In this document: one piece after another, positions 12,218-20,540 of the stretch
Numbering within the stretch: position 1 is the first letter of the stretch
Layout: every line of letters starts with the position of its first letter
Source: Hymenopellis radicata
Taxonomy: Eukaryota > Basidiomycota > Agaricomycetes > Agaricales > Physalacriaceae
DNA length: 39,611 nucleotides
Reading direction: 5' to 3'
Assembly (NCBI GenBank): GCA_015501595.1
Contig: JADNRX010000474.1
Coordinates: 1-39,611, forward strand
The notes under the pieces: generated by a model
Databases searched by the model: none
What the model was told of the DNA's origin: nothing
The model's input: the letters and a program-made list of their open reading frames with translations, nothing else
Made by a program: the position numbers and the translations under genes

Positions 12218-12465
12218 TACTGTAGCGTTTCAACCGCTAATTCGCATAACGGGTCACGGCACCTCCTGAAGTGAAGCTATATATACTGCATAATGCATCA
12301 CAGACCACTTTTGCCAGGCACAGACCTCCAAATAAGGAAATTTTAGGTCCCGCCTATGGCGGGACTGTCCATATAAGGCAATTTAAGGGTCTGTGAAGCT
12401 GTTTACTATAACTTCACACCATAACGGGTCACGGGCCATGAAGTTATGGTCGAAACGCTACAGTA
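12218..12465. mobile_element. Tc1/mariner-like MITE with TA duplication
   Basis: The element runs 12220-12463 (244 bp) between TA dinucleotides at 12218-12219 and 12464-12465. Its terminal inverted repeats are CTGTAGCGTTTCAACC on the left and the complement of CTGTAGCGTTTCGACC on the right, 16 bp with one mismatch. Inside, the motif ATAACGGGTCACGG occurs near both ends in direct orientation, and a perfect hairpin (GTCCCGCC, loop TAT, GGCGGGAC) lies at 12347-12365. It has no coding capacity. TA duplication and small size are typical of non-autonomous Tc1/mariner derivatives; the superfamily is an inference from the duplication alone. Confidence 0.75.
12347..12365. repeat. Perfect 8-bp hairpin inside the MITE
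   Basis: GTCCCGCC and GGCGGGAC are separated by TAT. It lies near the centre of the MITE and could form a strong cruciform or RNA hairpin. Confidence 0.75.
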
Positions 12466-12547
12466 ATTCCTGTCGACGATAAGCTGAAGCATAATAGTGC
12501 GATAGCATCGGACCACGATGCGTACCATGACCAAAAACTCGAAATAT

Positions 12548-12627
12548 GGCCTTATGGTCTAGTCGCATGATTCCTCGTTTGGGTTGGTCACTCGAGGAGG
12601 TCCTGGGTTCAATTCCCAGTGAGGCCC
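12548..12627 (+). tRNA. tRNA-Pro(TGG) with an 8-nt intron
   Basis: The acceptor strands GGCCTTA and TGAGGCC pair over 7 bp with one G-U, followed by discriminator C. The anticodon stem is CCTCG/CGAGG. The loop reads TTTGGG, then eight extra bases, then T, placing anticodon TGG at 12580-12582 and an intron at 12584-12591, directly after position 37 as for nuclear tRNA introns. The T arm is CTGGG-TTCAATT-CCCAG, and the B box GGTTCAATTCC fits the Pol III consensus. One oddity is in the D loop, AGTCGCA, where AGTGGTA would be expected for a fungal tRNA-Pro, so G18 appears lost. The gene could therefore be a weak or decaying copy. The run of six T at 12628-12633 is a Pol III terminator. Confidence 0.78.
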
Positions 12628-12633
12628 TTTTTT
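12628..12633 (+). terminator. Pol III T-run terminator of the tRNA-Pro gene
   Basis: Six consecutive T directly follow the discriminator base. Confidence 0.8.
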
Positions 12634-13026
12634 CTTTCCTTTCCCTTAATTTTCTCCGCCACACTTAGTAAAGATTATCCGCAATTGTGCCGAGGACGAA
12701 TAGGAAGCTAGCATTCAAGTATGCTTTCCTATCAGTAATACAAAACTCGTCGGCAATCATCAACGCAGCCTTCTCCCCAATCGCGATGGCTATCGAAGCT
12801 GTGTTCTATAGAGACGCTATCAGCATCTGGCCTACCTTCTTATCACGCCGACATTCAACGGAGCACCCGACAAATCCACCACCCTCAACCTCCCCACACC
12901 ATACAACCGCATCCCTTTCTTCCCTCAACTGCATAGAACGATCAAAATCTTAGAAGAGGACGTACCTAGATACTCACACCCAACGACAGACGACCAACAA
13001 CAACTGGAATGGCCAGCTTATCTCTC
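12634..13026. other. Left flank of the copia insertion, unassigned
   Basis: The stretch from about 12690 has coding-like runs in two frames (MAIEAVFYRDAISIWPTF in one, TPYNRIPFFPQLHRTIKILE in another). It might be part of a broken gene that the retrotransposon entered, the other part lying after 20957. I do not recognise a family. Confidence 0.3.
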
Positions 13027-13031
13027 GCCCC
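13027..13031. repeat. Target-site duplication GCCCC, left copy
   Basis: GCCCC directly precedes the TGTTGG start of the 5' LTR and is repeated at 20953-20957 directly after the 3' LTR. Five bp is the usual copia duplication length. Confidence 0.9.
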
Positions 13032-13270
13032 TGTTGGTGGTGATGAAGAGAGATAATGGATCACCGCAAACTCGGTGCCGGCACCCTAAGTGATCGGTGC
13101 ACGTTTTTCCCTCCCTCAGTCCGTTCCACGACAACGAGACTGAGGTGAGTCGCGTGTATTGCTCGTTCCTTTTCTATTTACTTACAAACAGTAGTTTAAT
13201 ACAGGTATAGTCATTTACACAGTCCGTTCCACGACAACGAGACTGAGTTTAATACAGTTGGTTTCTAACA
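13032..13270 (+). repeat. 5' LTR of the copia element
   Basis: 239 bp, TG...CA ends. A 28-bp segment starting CAGTCCGTTCCACGACAACG occurs twice (13117-13144 and 13220-13247), and the motif GTTTAATACAG also occurs twice. Between the repeats lie GTGAGT and, 3' of it, CTTACAAACAG, which look like an intron donor and acceptor. Confidence 0.95.
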
Positions 13271-13280
13271 GGTTATGGGC
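13271..13280 (+). promoter_or_regulatory. Candidate primer-binding site, initiator tRNA-Met half-type
   Basis: GGTTATGGGC directly follows the LTR. The anticodon-arm complement of eukaryotic initiator tRNA-Met contains GGTTATGAGCCC, so this resembles the internal half-tRNA priming used by Drosophila copia. The match is short and comes from memory. Confidence 0.45.
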
Positions 13281-13418
13281 TTTTTCCTCGCAGTCTAAGC
13301 TGTCGAGAACCGGAACCACGACTCTGCATCGCCCTAGAGGCTTATTTTCTCGCGCACCGACGCGTTCCTTCCACGACTCCACGTCGTTACACGTTGCATC
13401 CGTCCTTTTCTCCAGTGG

Positions 13419-16400
13419 ATGCCCGACACCGGCACCCAATCCTCCCCAATGTCTGTCCTCTCCAGTGACATAACAAGACCCTCCGTCGTCGTCCAGCAGA
13501 TACAGACGGCCATGTTCAAGTGCACCAACCTCAGCAAGGAGCTGGCCAACTGGCGTGAATGGAACAAGAGCCTCCGCACCACGCTTGTCATGTCTGGCGG
13601 TCTCGACGGCCACCTCGACGACACCTTCCCCTGCCCCGATGCCACAGCCGAACCTCGTGCATTTCGCAACTGGAACATTAATGACCGCGCTGTCCGAGCG
13701 TTCATGGACGCGTCATGTGTCCCGGCCGAACAGTCTTTCATCGAAACATTCTTGTCCGCCAAAGAAGTCTACACTAAATTGAAGGCGAGACACGAGCAGG
13801 AGGGCCCCATTACCCAGATACAGCTCATTCAGGATGCCCTGGAGATCCGATACTCAAAGTCTGTTCGCCTTTCTGACACGACAGAGAAACTGGCAAAACT
13901 CAACGACCGCATATGGAAGATGGCTGCACCCACCCCCGATATATTCCTCATGATCCTCATCATTAATGCACTCTCCGACCCCGAACTCTCCCAGGTCCGC
14001 CGTAATGTCGCACAGGCCGTTAATCGCAGTACTGCCGACGCACCGGCAACATCCTCGTCCATCGTCAATGACCTCGACCTCGAACAGAAGCTGCTCGACG
14101 GAGACAAGAAAACCAATGACATCGCTCTTGCTGCCGCGGCATCGAGCTCTAGCTCTGCCTCCCATGCTCAGCGTTCCTTCAGCCATCTCGAGTGCTCAAA
14201 CCCGAAATGTCCTCGTCGACGCGGTCATACTATCAAGTACTGTGTGTCAGAGGGTGGCGGAATGGCTGGAAAGACCATCGATGAATCTAGAGCTGCGAAG
14301 AGGAGAGATCGAGACCCAGGGCGATCTGCCGGTGCATCTGCACCCTCATCGGCCACCATGGTCACAGACAGCAGTGGGCGTGCTTACATTCTGTCGAACA
14401 ACACCGCATTTCTGGTCAGCACACCAACACCACCCTCTCAGCCAAGCGAATTTACCGCAATGGCATTTGACATGTTCACTCCCGCCTATGTCGACTCCAT
14501 CACAACCCCCGCCGACCGCTTGGAATATGAGGGTTGGCTTGCTTTTGAGGATGTCATTCGGACTTCAGTGGACTGGCACGAGAGGAGGAGAGATGTTATG
14601 GATTTAGCTGCACTCACCGTTGCGCCACCAAACTCGAATTCTCGTACCAACGTGGTTGACATGGACAAACTCCCCTTCTGGCTCGACACCGCTGCAACCA
14701 CCCACATTAGTCCAGAGCGTACAGACTTCATAGACCTTCGCCCCATTTATCACCGAACAATCCGAGGTGTTGGAAACTCTACTCTCAACGCTATTGGGAT
14801 CGGAACAGTCAAGCTACGCGTTAGCAGTCGTACTCAACCCATTCTACTCGAAAATGTCCTCTACAGTCCCAATGCAACCGTCCGCCTGCTCTCCATTCCC
14901 TCTCTCGCCCGTGACTCTAGAATTACAGCCCATTTCAACTACGAGGGCTGTTGGCTTACCCAAGACAGTACTGGGACCATGATCGCTACGGGCAAACTCT
15001 GCTCTTCTCGTCGCCTCTATCACCTGCACCTATCCTCACCTACTGTTGACCATACATTCGCTTCCATAACCCGCCAACCTACCCTTGAAACATGGCATCG
15101 TCGCCTTGGTCACACCAACTACCAGTCAATTATAGACATGGCTCGAAAGGGGATGGTTACAGGTATGCCTGTCAATCTCTCTGTTAAACCGTGCAAATGC
15201 TCAGCCTGCATCCTTGGAAAACAGACACGAAAGTCAGTTCCGAAGAAACGGGAGGAGGGGCGTAGAGCGACCAGAAGGCTACAAATGGTGTATGTGGACT
15301 TATCCGGGCCGCACTCTGTAACTTCTCGCACTGGCAATAAATATGTCATGAATCTTGTCGACGACTATACAAGTAAAAACTGGTCCATTCCACTGGCAAG
15401 CAAAGATGCTGCCTTTACGCAGCTGAAGGCATGGGAACTTGCACGAGAGACAGAGACTGGGCAAAAAGTGGAGGTGTATCGCACGGATAATGGCGAATTG
15501 AAATCAGATGCAATGGAGGAGTGGTTGATGTCGCGAGGAACAGTACAGGAGTTCACAGCACCATACACCTCAGCTCACAATGGACGTGTCGAACGACGAC
15601 ATCGCACTCTCATGAACAAAGCACGCACCATGCGCCTCGACTGTGATCTTCCTCCAAATCTGTGGGACGAATTCTACCTCACGGCCTCCTATCTTAACAA
15701 CATCACTGCCACGAAATCACTTCACGACAAAACACCAGATGAACTGTGGTATGAACGAAAGCCTGACGTTTCACATCTTCGAGAAATCGGATGCAAAGCC
15801 TTTGTACTCATTCAGAACAAACACAATCCCAAGATCCTCGAACAATCGATTGAGTGTATACTCATCGGATACGACCCAAAGCCCAAAACATATGTCTGCT
15901 ATCACCGCTCCTCCCGTCGAATAATACGCACCTACCACGTGGACTTCATCGAGAGCCATGAACTCTCCTCCAAGCATCCTCCTATACCTTCCATTCCAAC
16001 TGCACAGAAGGCAAACCTACCAATGTCATCCACAGCCCACATCCCAACTCCATTCAATTATGATAGCTCGGACGATATTTCTTCAGAAACATCCAGTATT
16101 TCCGCAGTCGACGATGACGACCCCGATCCGCCACCTGATCCTCCTCGAAGATCTGGCCGAATACGCCATACACCAAAGGATGCTGATGACGCACGATTTA
16201 GGAAAGCCGTCCAAGAAGCCGAAGAGAGCAGTGCACGTCAGAAGACTGTGCGAAACGAACGGCGAGCAATTTTGAAAGTGATGCGGGAGGATGTGCCGGC
16301 CCCGGACCCAAATGCTGAAATTAACGCCCAGCAAGAACTCGTTGATATGATGGCAGACCTGAACCTCGGTCAGGAGGAGTCTGCAAACCTTCATGAAATC

Positions 16401-17975
16401 TACAACACCATTAGCGATGATATTCACACACTGCAATATGCCGACGAACCCAGAACATGGGATGAAGCGAAAGCATCACCCGACGCGGCAGAATGGGAAA
16501 AGGGGTATCGGGAGGAGCTGGATGGTCTTAAGGCCATGGGGGTATACAATCTGGTTCCAAGATCAGAAGTCCCAAGAGGCACAAAGATTCGAAAAGGGCG
16601 ACCTGTTTTCCGCATTAAACGGGATGAACAAGGCACGGCCATCCGATGGAAGGTCCGTTATGTCTTCAAAGGGTTTGAGCAAATCTATGGGCGCGATTAC
16701 ACAAAGACGACCTCACCGACAGCCCGTATGGAATCTTGGCGAATCCTCCTTCACCTCGCAGCCACGCGGGATTGGGATGCTCAGCAAATCGATGTCAAGA
16801 CGGCATTCCTGTATGGCATGTTGCCGGAGGACGAAACACAATACATGGAGCAACCGAAAGGTTTCGAAGAGTCGGGGAAGGAGGACCATGTATGGATGCT
16901 GGTGCGAGGGCTATACGGGATGAAGCAAGCTGGGCGAATCTGGAATCGCACCATGCACGATGCAATGATCTCCTGGGGCTTCACGCGACTCCTATCCGAA
17001 TATTGCATCTATTATCGAAGGAGCGATTCCGGGACTGTCATTGCGGCCGTCCATGTCGATGATTTTCTCTCAATAGCCGACACAAAGGAGGAGAATGAAC
17101 GCTTCAAAAACCAAATGCGAAAGCTGTGGACAATATCAGACCTGGGAGAAGCAAAGTTTTGTGTCGGTATCGCTATCACACGAAATCGCCAAGAACGCAC
17201 CGTTTCATTATCCCAAACAGCTCTAATCAACCGCATCGTCTCACAGTTCGGCCAACTACATGCCCACCCTGTGTCAACACCAATGGATGCTGGCCTGAAG
17301 CTACGACGTCCGAATCTAGACCAGTTGAGTGAGGAGGAGCGGCAACAGTTAGCTAAACTCCCATACCGTTCACTCGTCTGCTCCCTCATCTATCTTGCCA
17401 TTGCAACTCGCCCTGACATAGCATACGCCATCCAACAATTATCCCGATTCCTTGATCACTACTCATTCGTCCATTGGAACGCTGCGATACGCGTCGTCCG
17501 ATATCTACACGGTACTCGAGACCTAAAGCTGGTTTTGGGCGGTATTGACGACTCGGATGTGACACTCGTGGGATATACGGACTCCGATTGGGCAAATTGT
17601 CTAGATACGCGCAGAAGTATCGGAGGCTACTGTTTCAAGTTGAACCAAAACTCCGGCATCGTATCATGGGGTGCCCGCTGCCAACCAACTGTGGCTCTCT
17701 CTTCCTGCGAGTCGGAATACATCGCAACCAGCGAGTCTACCAAAGACGCTCTGTGGATCCGGTCACTATTGGCTGGACTCGACTTGACTCAGAACTCACC
17801 AACGACAATCCACTGCGATAACAACAGTGCCATCAGCCTATCCGAGGACCCATCACTTCATGCTCGCGTGAAGCACATCGACATCAAGTACATGAAACCT
17901 GACCAAGGTTTCTTAAGATCCTCCGATCATGATCGGGATAAGATAAGATTTGTCTTAAGCTTCATCTTATCTTAA
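13419..17975 (+). CDS. Copia Gag-Pol polyprotein, C terminus replaced by insertion
   Basis: One unbroken frame of 1,518 codons. Domains in order: UBN2-type Gag (about residues 20-230); a zinc-knuckle-like C-x4-C-x5-H-x4-C starting CSNPKCPRRRGH; protease with LDTAATTHIS at about 422; integrase HHCC zinc finger (WHRRLGHTNY ... CKCSAC, about 559-593); integrase DDE at about 627 (YVDLSGP), 690 (RTDNGE) and 724 (GRVERRH); RVT_2 reverse transcriptase with QQIDVKTAFLYG at about 1125 and HVDDFL at about 1214; and RNase H with TDSDWA at about 1388 and SSCESEY. The genuine frame ends at about 17891 (KHIDIKY). The last 28 codons to the stop at 17975 come from the inserted element. It copies RNA to DNA and integrates it in the nucleus. 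Protease has DTA in place of the usual DSG, as I recall for other fungal copia elements. Confidence 0.93.
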   Translation: MPDTGTQSSPMSVLSSDITRPSVVVQQIQTAMFKCTNLSKELANWREWNKSLRTTLVMSGGLDGHLDDTFPCPDATAEPRAFRNWNINDRAVRAFMDASCVPAEQSFIETFLSAKEVYTKLKARHEQEGPITQIQLIQDALEIRYSKSVRLSDTTEKLAKLNDRIWKMAAPTPDIFLMILIINALSDPELSQVRRNVAQAVNRSTADAPATSSSIVNDLDLEQKLLDGDKKTNDIALAAAASSSSSASHAQRSFSHLECSNPKCPRRRGHTIKYCVSEGGGMAGKTIDESRAAKRRDRDPGRSAGASAPSSATMVTDSSGRAYILSNNTAFLVSTPTPPSQPSEFTAMAFDMFTPAYVDSITTPADRLEYEGWLAFEDVIRTSVDWHERRRDVMDLAALTVAPPNSNSRTNVVDMDKLPFWLDTAATTHISPERTDFIDLRPIYHRTIRGVGNSTLNAIGIGTVKLRVSSRTQPILLENVLYSPNATVRLLSIPSLARDSRITAHFNYEGCWLTQDSTGTMIATGKLCSSRRLYHLHLSSPTVDHTFASITRQPTLETWHRRLGHTNYQSIIDMARKGMVTGMPVNLSVKPCKCSACILGKQTRKSVPKKREEGRRATRRLQMVYVDLSGPHSVTSRTGNKYVMNLVDDYTSKNWSIPLASKDAAFTQLKAWELARETETGQKVEVYRTDNGELKSDAMEEWLMSRGTVQEFTAPYTSAHNGRVERRHRTLMNKARTMRLDCDLPPNLWDEFYLTASYLNNITATKSLHDKTPDELWYERKPDVSHLREIGCKAFVLIQNKHNPKILEQSIECILIGYDPKPKTYVCYHRSSRRIIRTYHVDFIESHELSSKHPPIPSIPTAQKANLPMSSTAHIPTPFNYDSSDDISSETSSISAVDDDDPDPPPDPPRRSGRIRHTPKDADDARFRKAVQEAEESSARQKTVRNERRAILKVMREDVPAPDPNAEINAQQELVDMMADLNLGQEESANLHEIYNTISDDIHTLQYADEPRTWDEAKASPDAAEWEKGYREELDGLKAMGVYNLVPRSEVPRGTKIRKGRPVFRIKRDEQGTAIRWKVRYVFKGFEQIYGRDYTKTTSPTARMESWRILLHLAATRDWDAQQIDVKTAFLYGMLPEDETQYMEQPKGFEESGKEDHVWMLVRGLYGMKQAGRIWNRTMHDAMISWGFTRLLSEYCIYYRRSDSGTVIAAVHVDDFLSIADTKEENERFKNQMRKLWTISDLGEAKFCVGIAITRNRQERTVSLSQTALINRIVSQFGQLHAHPVSTPMDAGLKLRRPNLDQLSEEERQQLAKLPYRSLVCSLIYLAIATRPDIAYAIQQLSRFLDHYSFVHWNAAIRVVRYLHGTRDLKLVLGGIDDSDVTLVGYTDSDWANCLDTRRSIGGYCFKLNQNSGIVSWGARCQPTVALSSCESEYIATSESTKDALWIRSLLAGLDLTQNSPTTIHCDNNSAISLSEDPSLHARVKHIDIKYMKPDQGFLRSSDHDRDKIRFVLSFILS
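17885..17891. repeat. Target-site duplication CAAGTAC, left copy
   Basis: CAAGTAC occurs at 17885-17891 and 20538-20544. Removing one copy plus 17892-20537 restores an unbroken RNase H frame across the junction. The duplication is 7 bp, or 8 bp with one changed base. Confidence 0.85.
17892..17959 (+). repeat. Left terminal inverted repeat of nested element
   Basis: Pairs with 20470-20537 on the opposite strand. The inner 45 bp differ at only a few positions (for example CCTCCG against CCCCCG); the outer 20 bp are more diverged. Confidence 0.85.
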
Positions 17976-18017
17976 TAAATATTGCCCCCCTCCACTCGAC
18001 CTACTCGAGTGAGAAGA

Positions 18018-18058
18018 ACATCTTAAGATGTTGACTTAAGATACAGTAACTTAAGATT
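18018..18058. repeat. Left subterminal CTTAAGAT cluster
   Basis: Three TTAAGAT-type motifs in about 40 bp (ATCTTAAGATG, ACTTAAGATAC, ACTTAAGATTC). A matching, larger cluster lies inside the right end. Confidence 0.7.
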
Positions 18059-18444
18059 CATAAAAATAAGCTGTTATTGTCCGAAGCTATCATAACCGGT
18101 AAACTTGGTTCGTGTCGTACGAGCTCGCCTGCGCTAAATAGCACCGGCAGCATTTCGTAGCACACGATGATCCCTCACGCCTCCCGACAATGCATCACAG
18201 ATATTGCATCGGTCGCAAGGCAGTGAGGGAGAGGGTAGGGAATTGTTGTGGTGTGAAAGTGGTCGTCGTTGTGCAGTCCGGGGTGCACTCATGGTGTTGA
18301 GGGTAGAGCAATCATCGTGGGGCTGCCGTTGCCAACGCGTGATCGTCGTCGTCGCCATCGTGAGGTCGTCGTTGCGGTGGTGGTGAATAAGAATTGTGAG
18401 GTGTGATAGCCAAGATAAGTCATTATGAAAATAGAGAAGAAAGA

Positions 18445-18496
18445 AAAGATGCGCACCGTGATGACGCCGCGGGTCAGAAGACAGTGCGGCGTCGAC
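18445..18496 (-). repeat. Hairpin module, copy 1 (minus orientation)
   Basis: On the minus strand the module reads TCGACGCCGCACTGTCTTCT, then GACCCGCGGCGTCATCACG, then GTGCGCATCTTTTC. It resembles the modules at 18869-18921 and 19167-19218 and, on the other strand, 19740-19790. Confidence 0.7.
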
Positions 18497-18868
18497 TTCA
18501 CAAGTCCTCGGGGTCGCCATCGTTGCGTTTGATTACGCTCGCGTCGCAAATGTTGTCTTCTCCAGAACCAAGACTTTGTGGTGTCTTGTGGCATCTTCGT
18601 GGGGTCTCCATCATCGCTGTAGTGACAAGATCGTGGTCATCGCGCGGTCGGTGGAGTGGGGTGGCTGATAGTCATCATTGTTATATATGGATCGCGGATT
18701 GTAGTCGTCGTTGTCGGATACAGGTCGTGCTGGCGTGCCGGCGGCGGGCTGGTAGCTGCGTAGCGGTCGTCGTCGTCATGGTGATATCTTCGTCGTTGTC
18801 ATGCCGTCGTCTGTGGTTGTGGGGGCGTCGTCCTGGGATTGAATATAGGTCAGTGTTGATGTAGGTAA

Positions 18869-18921
18869 AAAAAACACGTACTTCGACGAGGCCACCTGTC
18901 ACCAGACAGTGCAGCGTCGAG
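18869..18921 (-). repeat. Hairpin module, copy 2 (minus orientation)
   Basis: On the minus strand it reads CTCGACGCTGCACTGTCTGG, TGACAGGTGGCCTCGTCGAA, then GTACGTGTTTT. The module's last part resembles a splice donor followed by a T-rich stretch. The flank at 18978-19016 (CCTCACTGGAGGGCTTACGC) is repeated beside copy 3. Confidence 0.7.
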
Positions 18922-19166
18922 TAACAAAGTCATATGGGCCGTTGGGGCTACCATCGTCATTGTCGTTAAAGATTCGCGGCCTCACTGGAGGGCTTACGCG
19001 TCCTGTGGGTCGCCGAGGTTCGTTTTTGTGCTGGCGGCAGCGGCAGCATGGCCGTCGTCGTTATGAAGACGCTGTCACTGTCCTCTTGGTAGGGAGTCGT
19101 GTTCGTGGGTGGTGTCGTCTGCGTAGTTCTGCTAATGAAGGTGTCAGCATTAGAATATGGTGATAA

Positions 19167-19218
19167 GAAAATGCGCACCTAGACGACGCCGCCTGTCAGC
19201 AGACAGCGCGGCGTCGAG
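19167..19218 (-). repeat. Hairpin module, copy 3 (minus orientation)
   Basis: The best palindrome of the set: GACGCCGCCTGTC and GACAGCGCGGCGTC fold on each other around AGCA. On the minus strand it ends in GTGCGCATTTTC. The adjoining segment CCTCACTGGAGGGCTTACGC (about 19284-19303) also lies beside copy 2, so the duplicated block is larger than the hairpin. Confidence 0.75.
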
Positions 19219-19739
19219 GTCCAGAGCCAAGCTCTCTATTCCTCTGGCGCTTGTGGGATCCCGTCATCGTCATAGATTTGCAGCCTCACTGGAGGGCTTA
19301 CGCGTCCAGCGGGCCGCCGGGGCTCTTCAAGCCCGCAAATCCACAGAAAAAGCGAGGAAAGAGATAGATTGATGCAGAACGACGCCAAGAAGACCCGCGT
19401 CCCAAGATCGGGCCGTCAGCGACCAGGCGTCGTGAGAGGATGGTGGTCAGATGGAGAGATCGCAAAACAAACAAAGAGTGTCTCGATCACTCGGATGATC
19501 GGACCGGACAAACAAAGCCACAACTGACAATGCGACACATTGCGACCACTCTCTATCTTACCATCACCACCTCGAGCTCGGATACAGTCCGGCAAGAGTG
19601 GCTGACCAGCGGTCGACTGCATGTCGCCGCTGCACGACTCAGCCGATGCTCGACTGTATGTCGGCGCTGCCATTGTCTGGGCTTCAGAGAGGCGAGCAAG
19701 TCAAATCTTCAACAACAATGATGGGACCGGATACATTGA

Positions 19740-19790
19740 CTCGACGCCGTAGTGTCTGCTGACAGGTAGCGTCGCGAAGGTGCGTATTTC
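19740..19790 (+). repeat. Hairpin module, copy 4 (plus orientation)
   Basis: On the plus strand it reads CTCGACGCCGTAGTGTCTGC, TGACAGGTAGCGTCGCGAAG, then GTGCGTATTTC, the same order as the three minus-strand copies. The nested element is thus an imperfect inverted arrangement of modules, three on one strand and one on the other. Confidence 0.7.
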
Positions 19791-20231
19791 TTGCTGTATC
19801 ATGATATTACTACTGACTTGCTTTTTCTACGGCTTCACGAGGATGGAGACGACTCGTCCGGCACGAGGAACTCGACCACCTCTCCACGACGACAAGACTC
19901 CGCCCTTACTAAGAAGTGAACCCGTCAGGCTATACGACGACGACGACTGCACAACAATGGTGCCGCGATTACGACAAGGACAGACCACCGAGGTCAAGAC
20001 ACGTCGAGACTACGACGACGGGATCTCAAGGCCGAAGTTTTGTTCACGCGGTACGTTACATTTCCTAGCAGACGTTCATGTAGACTTACTCCTCTGTTTC
20101 TTTCAGCTTTGACAAGCGCGTTGCTCTCGACGCCTTCTTGCGAGGGTAAGATGGTGACGACGTGGGCGGAACGGCGACATTTCCGATGACGAGGACGATT
20201 AGTGAGACCGGTGAGTGCAGCACTTTTGGAC

Positions 20232-20425
20232 AAGGGAATGAGCTTAAGATCTAAGTCTTAGGATCATTCAACGGGTATCTTAAAATGAGTCTTGAGGTGG
20301 TCACACGAGTCGTCTTAAGATTGTACTTAAAGTACATTAAGATCTGTCTTAAGATGTTGGAATATATTGTAGTCAGTACTAAGTTGTATCTTGAGATTCA
20401 ATCTTAAGATCTTTCGAACCCTCTC
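20232..20425. repeat. Right subterminal CTTAAGAT cluster
   Basis: About eight CTTAAGAT/TTAAGATC/TCTTAAGA-like motifs in both orientations, matching the left cluster. Such arrays are typical transposase-binding subterminal repeats in hAT-like and related elements; binding here is inferred. Confidence 0.7.
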
Positions 20426-20469
20426 TGTGTGTGGAATAGTCTGAAAAATAGCCTTCTTGAAACTTAAGA

Positions 20470-20537
20470 CTTAAGACAAATCTTATCTTATCCCGATCAC
20501 GATCGGGGGATCTTAAGAAAAGTCGGTCATGGTTTTG
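20470..20537 (-). repeat. Right terminal inverted repeat of nested element
   Basis: Complement of 17892-17959. The match starts at CTTAAGACAAATC and runs out to the CAAGTAC duplication. Confidence 0.85.
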
Positions 20538-20540
20538 CAA

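Larger units (their letters stand above)
17892..20537. mobile_element. Non-autonomous DNA transposon nested in copia RNase H
   Basis: The 2,646-bp insert has imperfect terminal inverted repeats of about 68 bp (17892-17959 and 20470-20537), both including TTTCTTAAGATCC and GATCGGGATAAGATAAGATT. Its ends are dense in CTTAAGAT-like motifs. The interior is rich in GTC/CGA triplets and has four copies of a hairpin module. No open frame resembles a transposase; the longest frames are low-complexity. It therefore needed enzymes supplied elsewhere in the genome. A 7-8-bp duplication would fit hAT, KDZ/Zisupton or P-like transposases, but I cannot assign it. Confidence 0.85.

Noticed and set aside
18134..18520. 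128-codon minus-strand frame in the nested element
   Set aside because: Composition is driven by GTC/CGA triplet repeats and the frame overlaps hairpin copy 1; no domain or reliable start.
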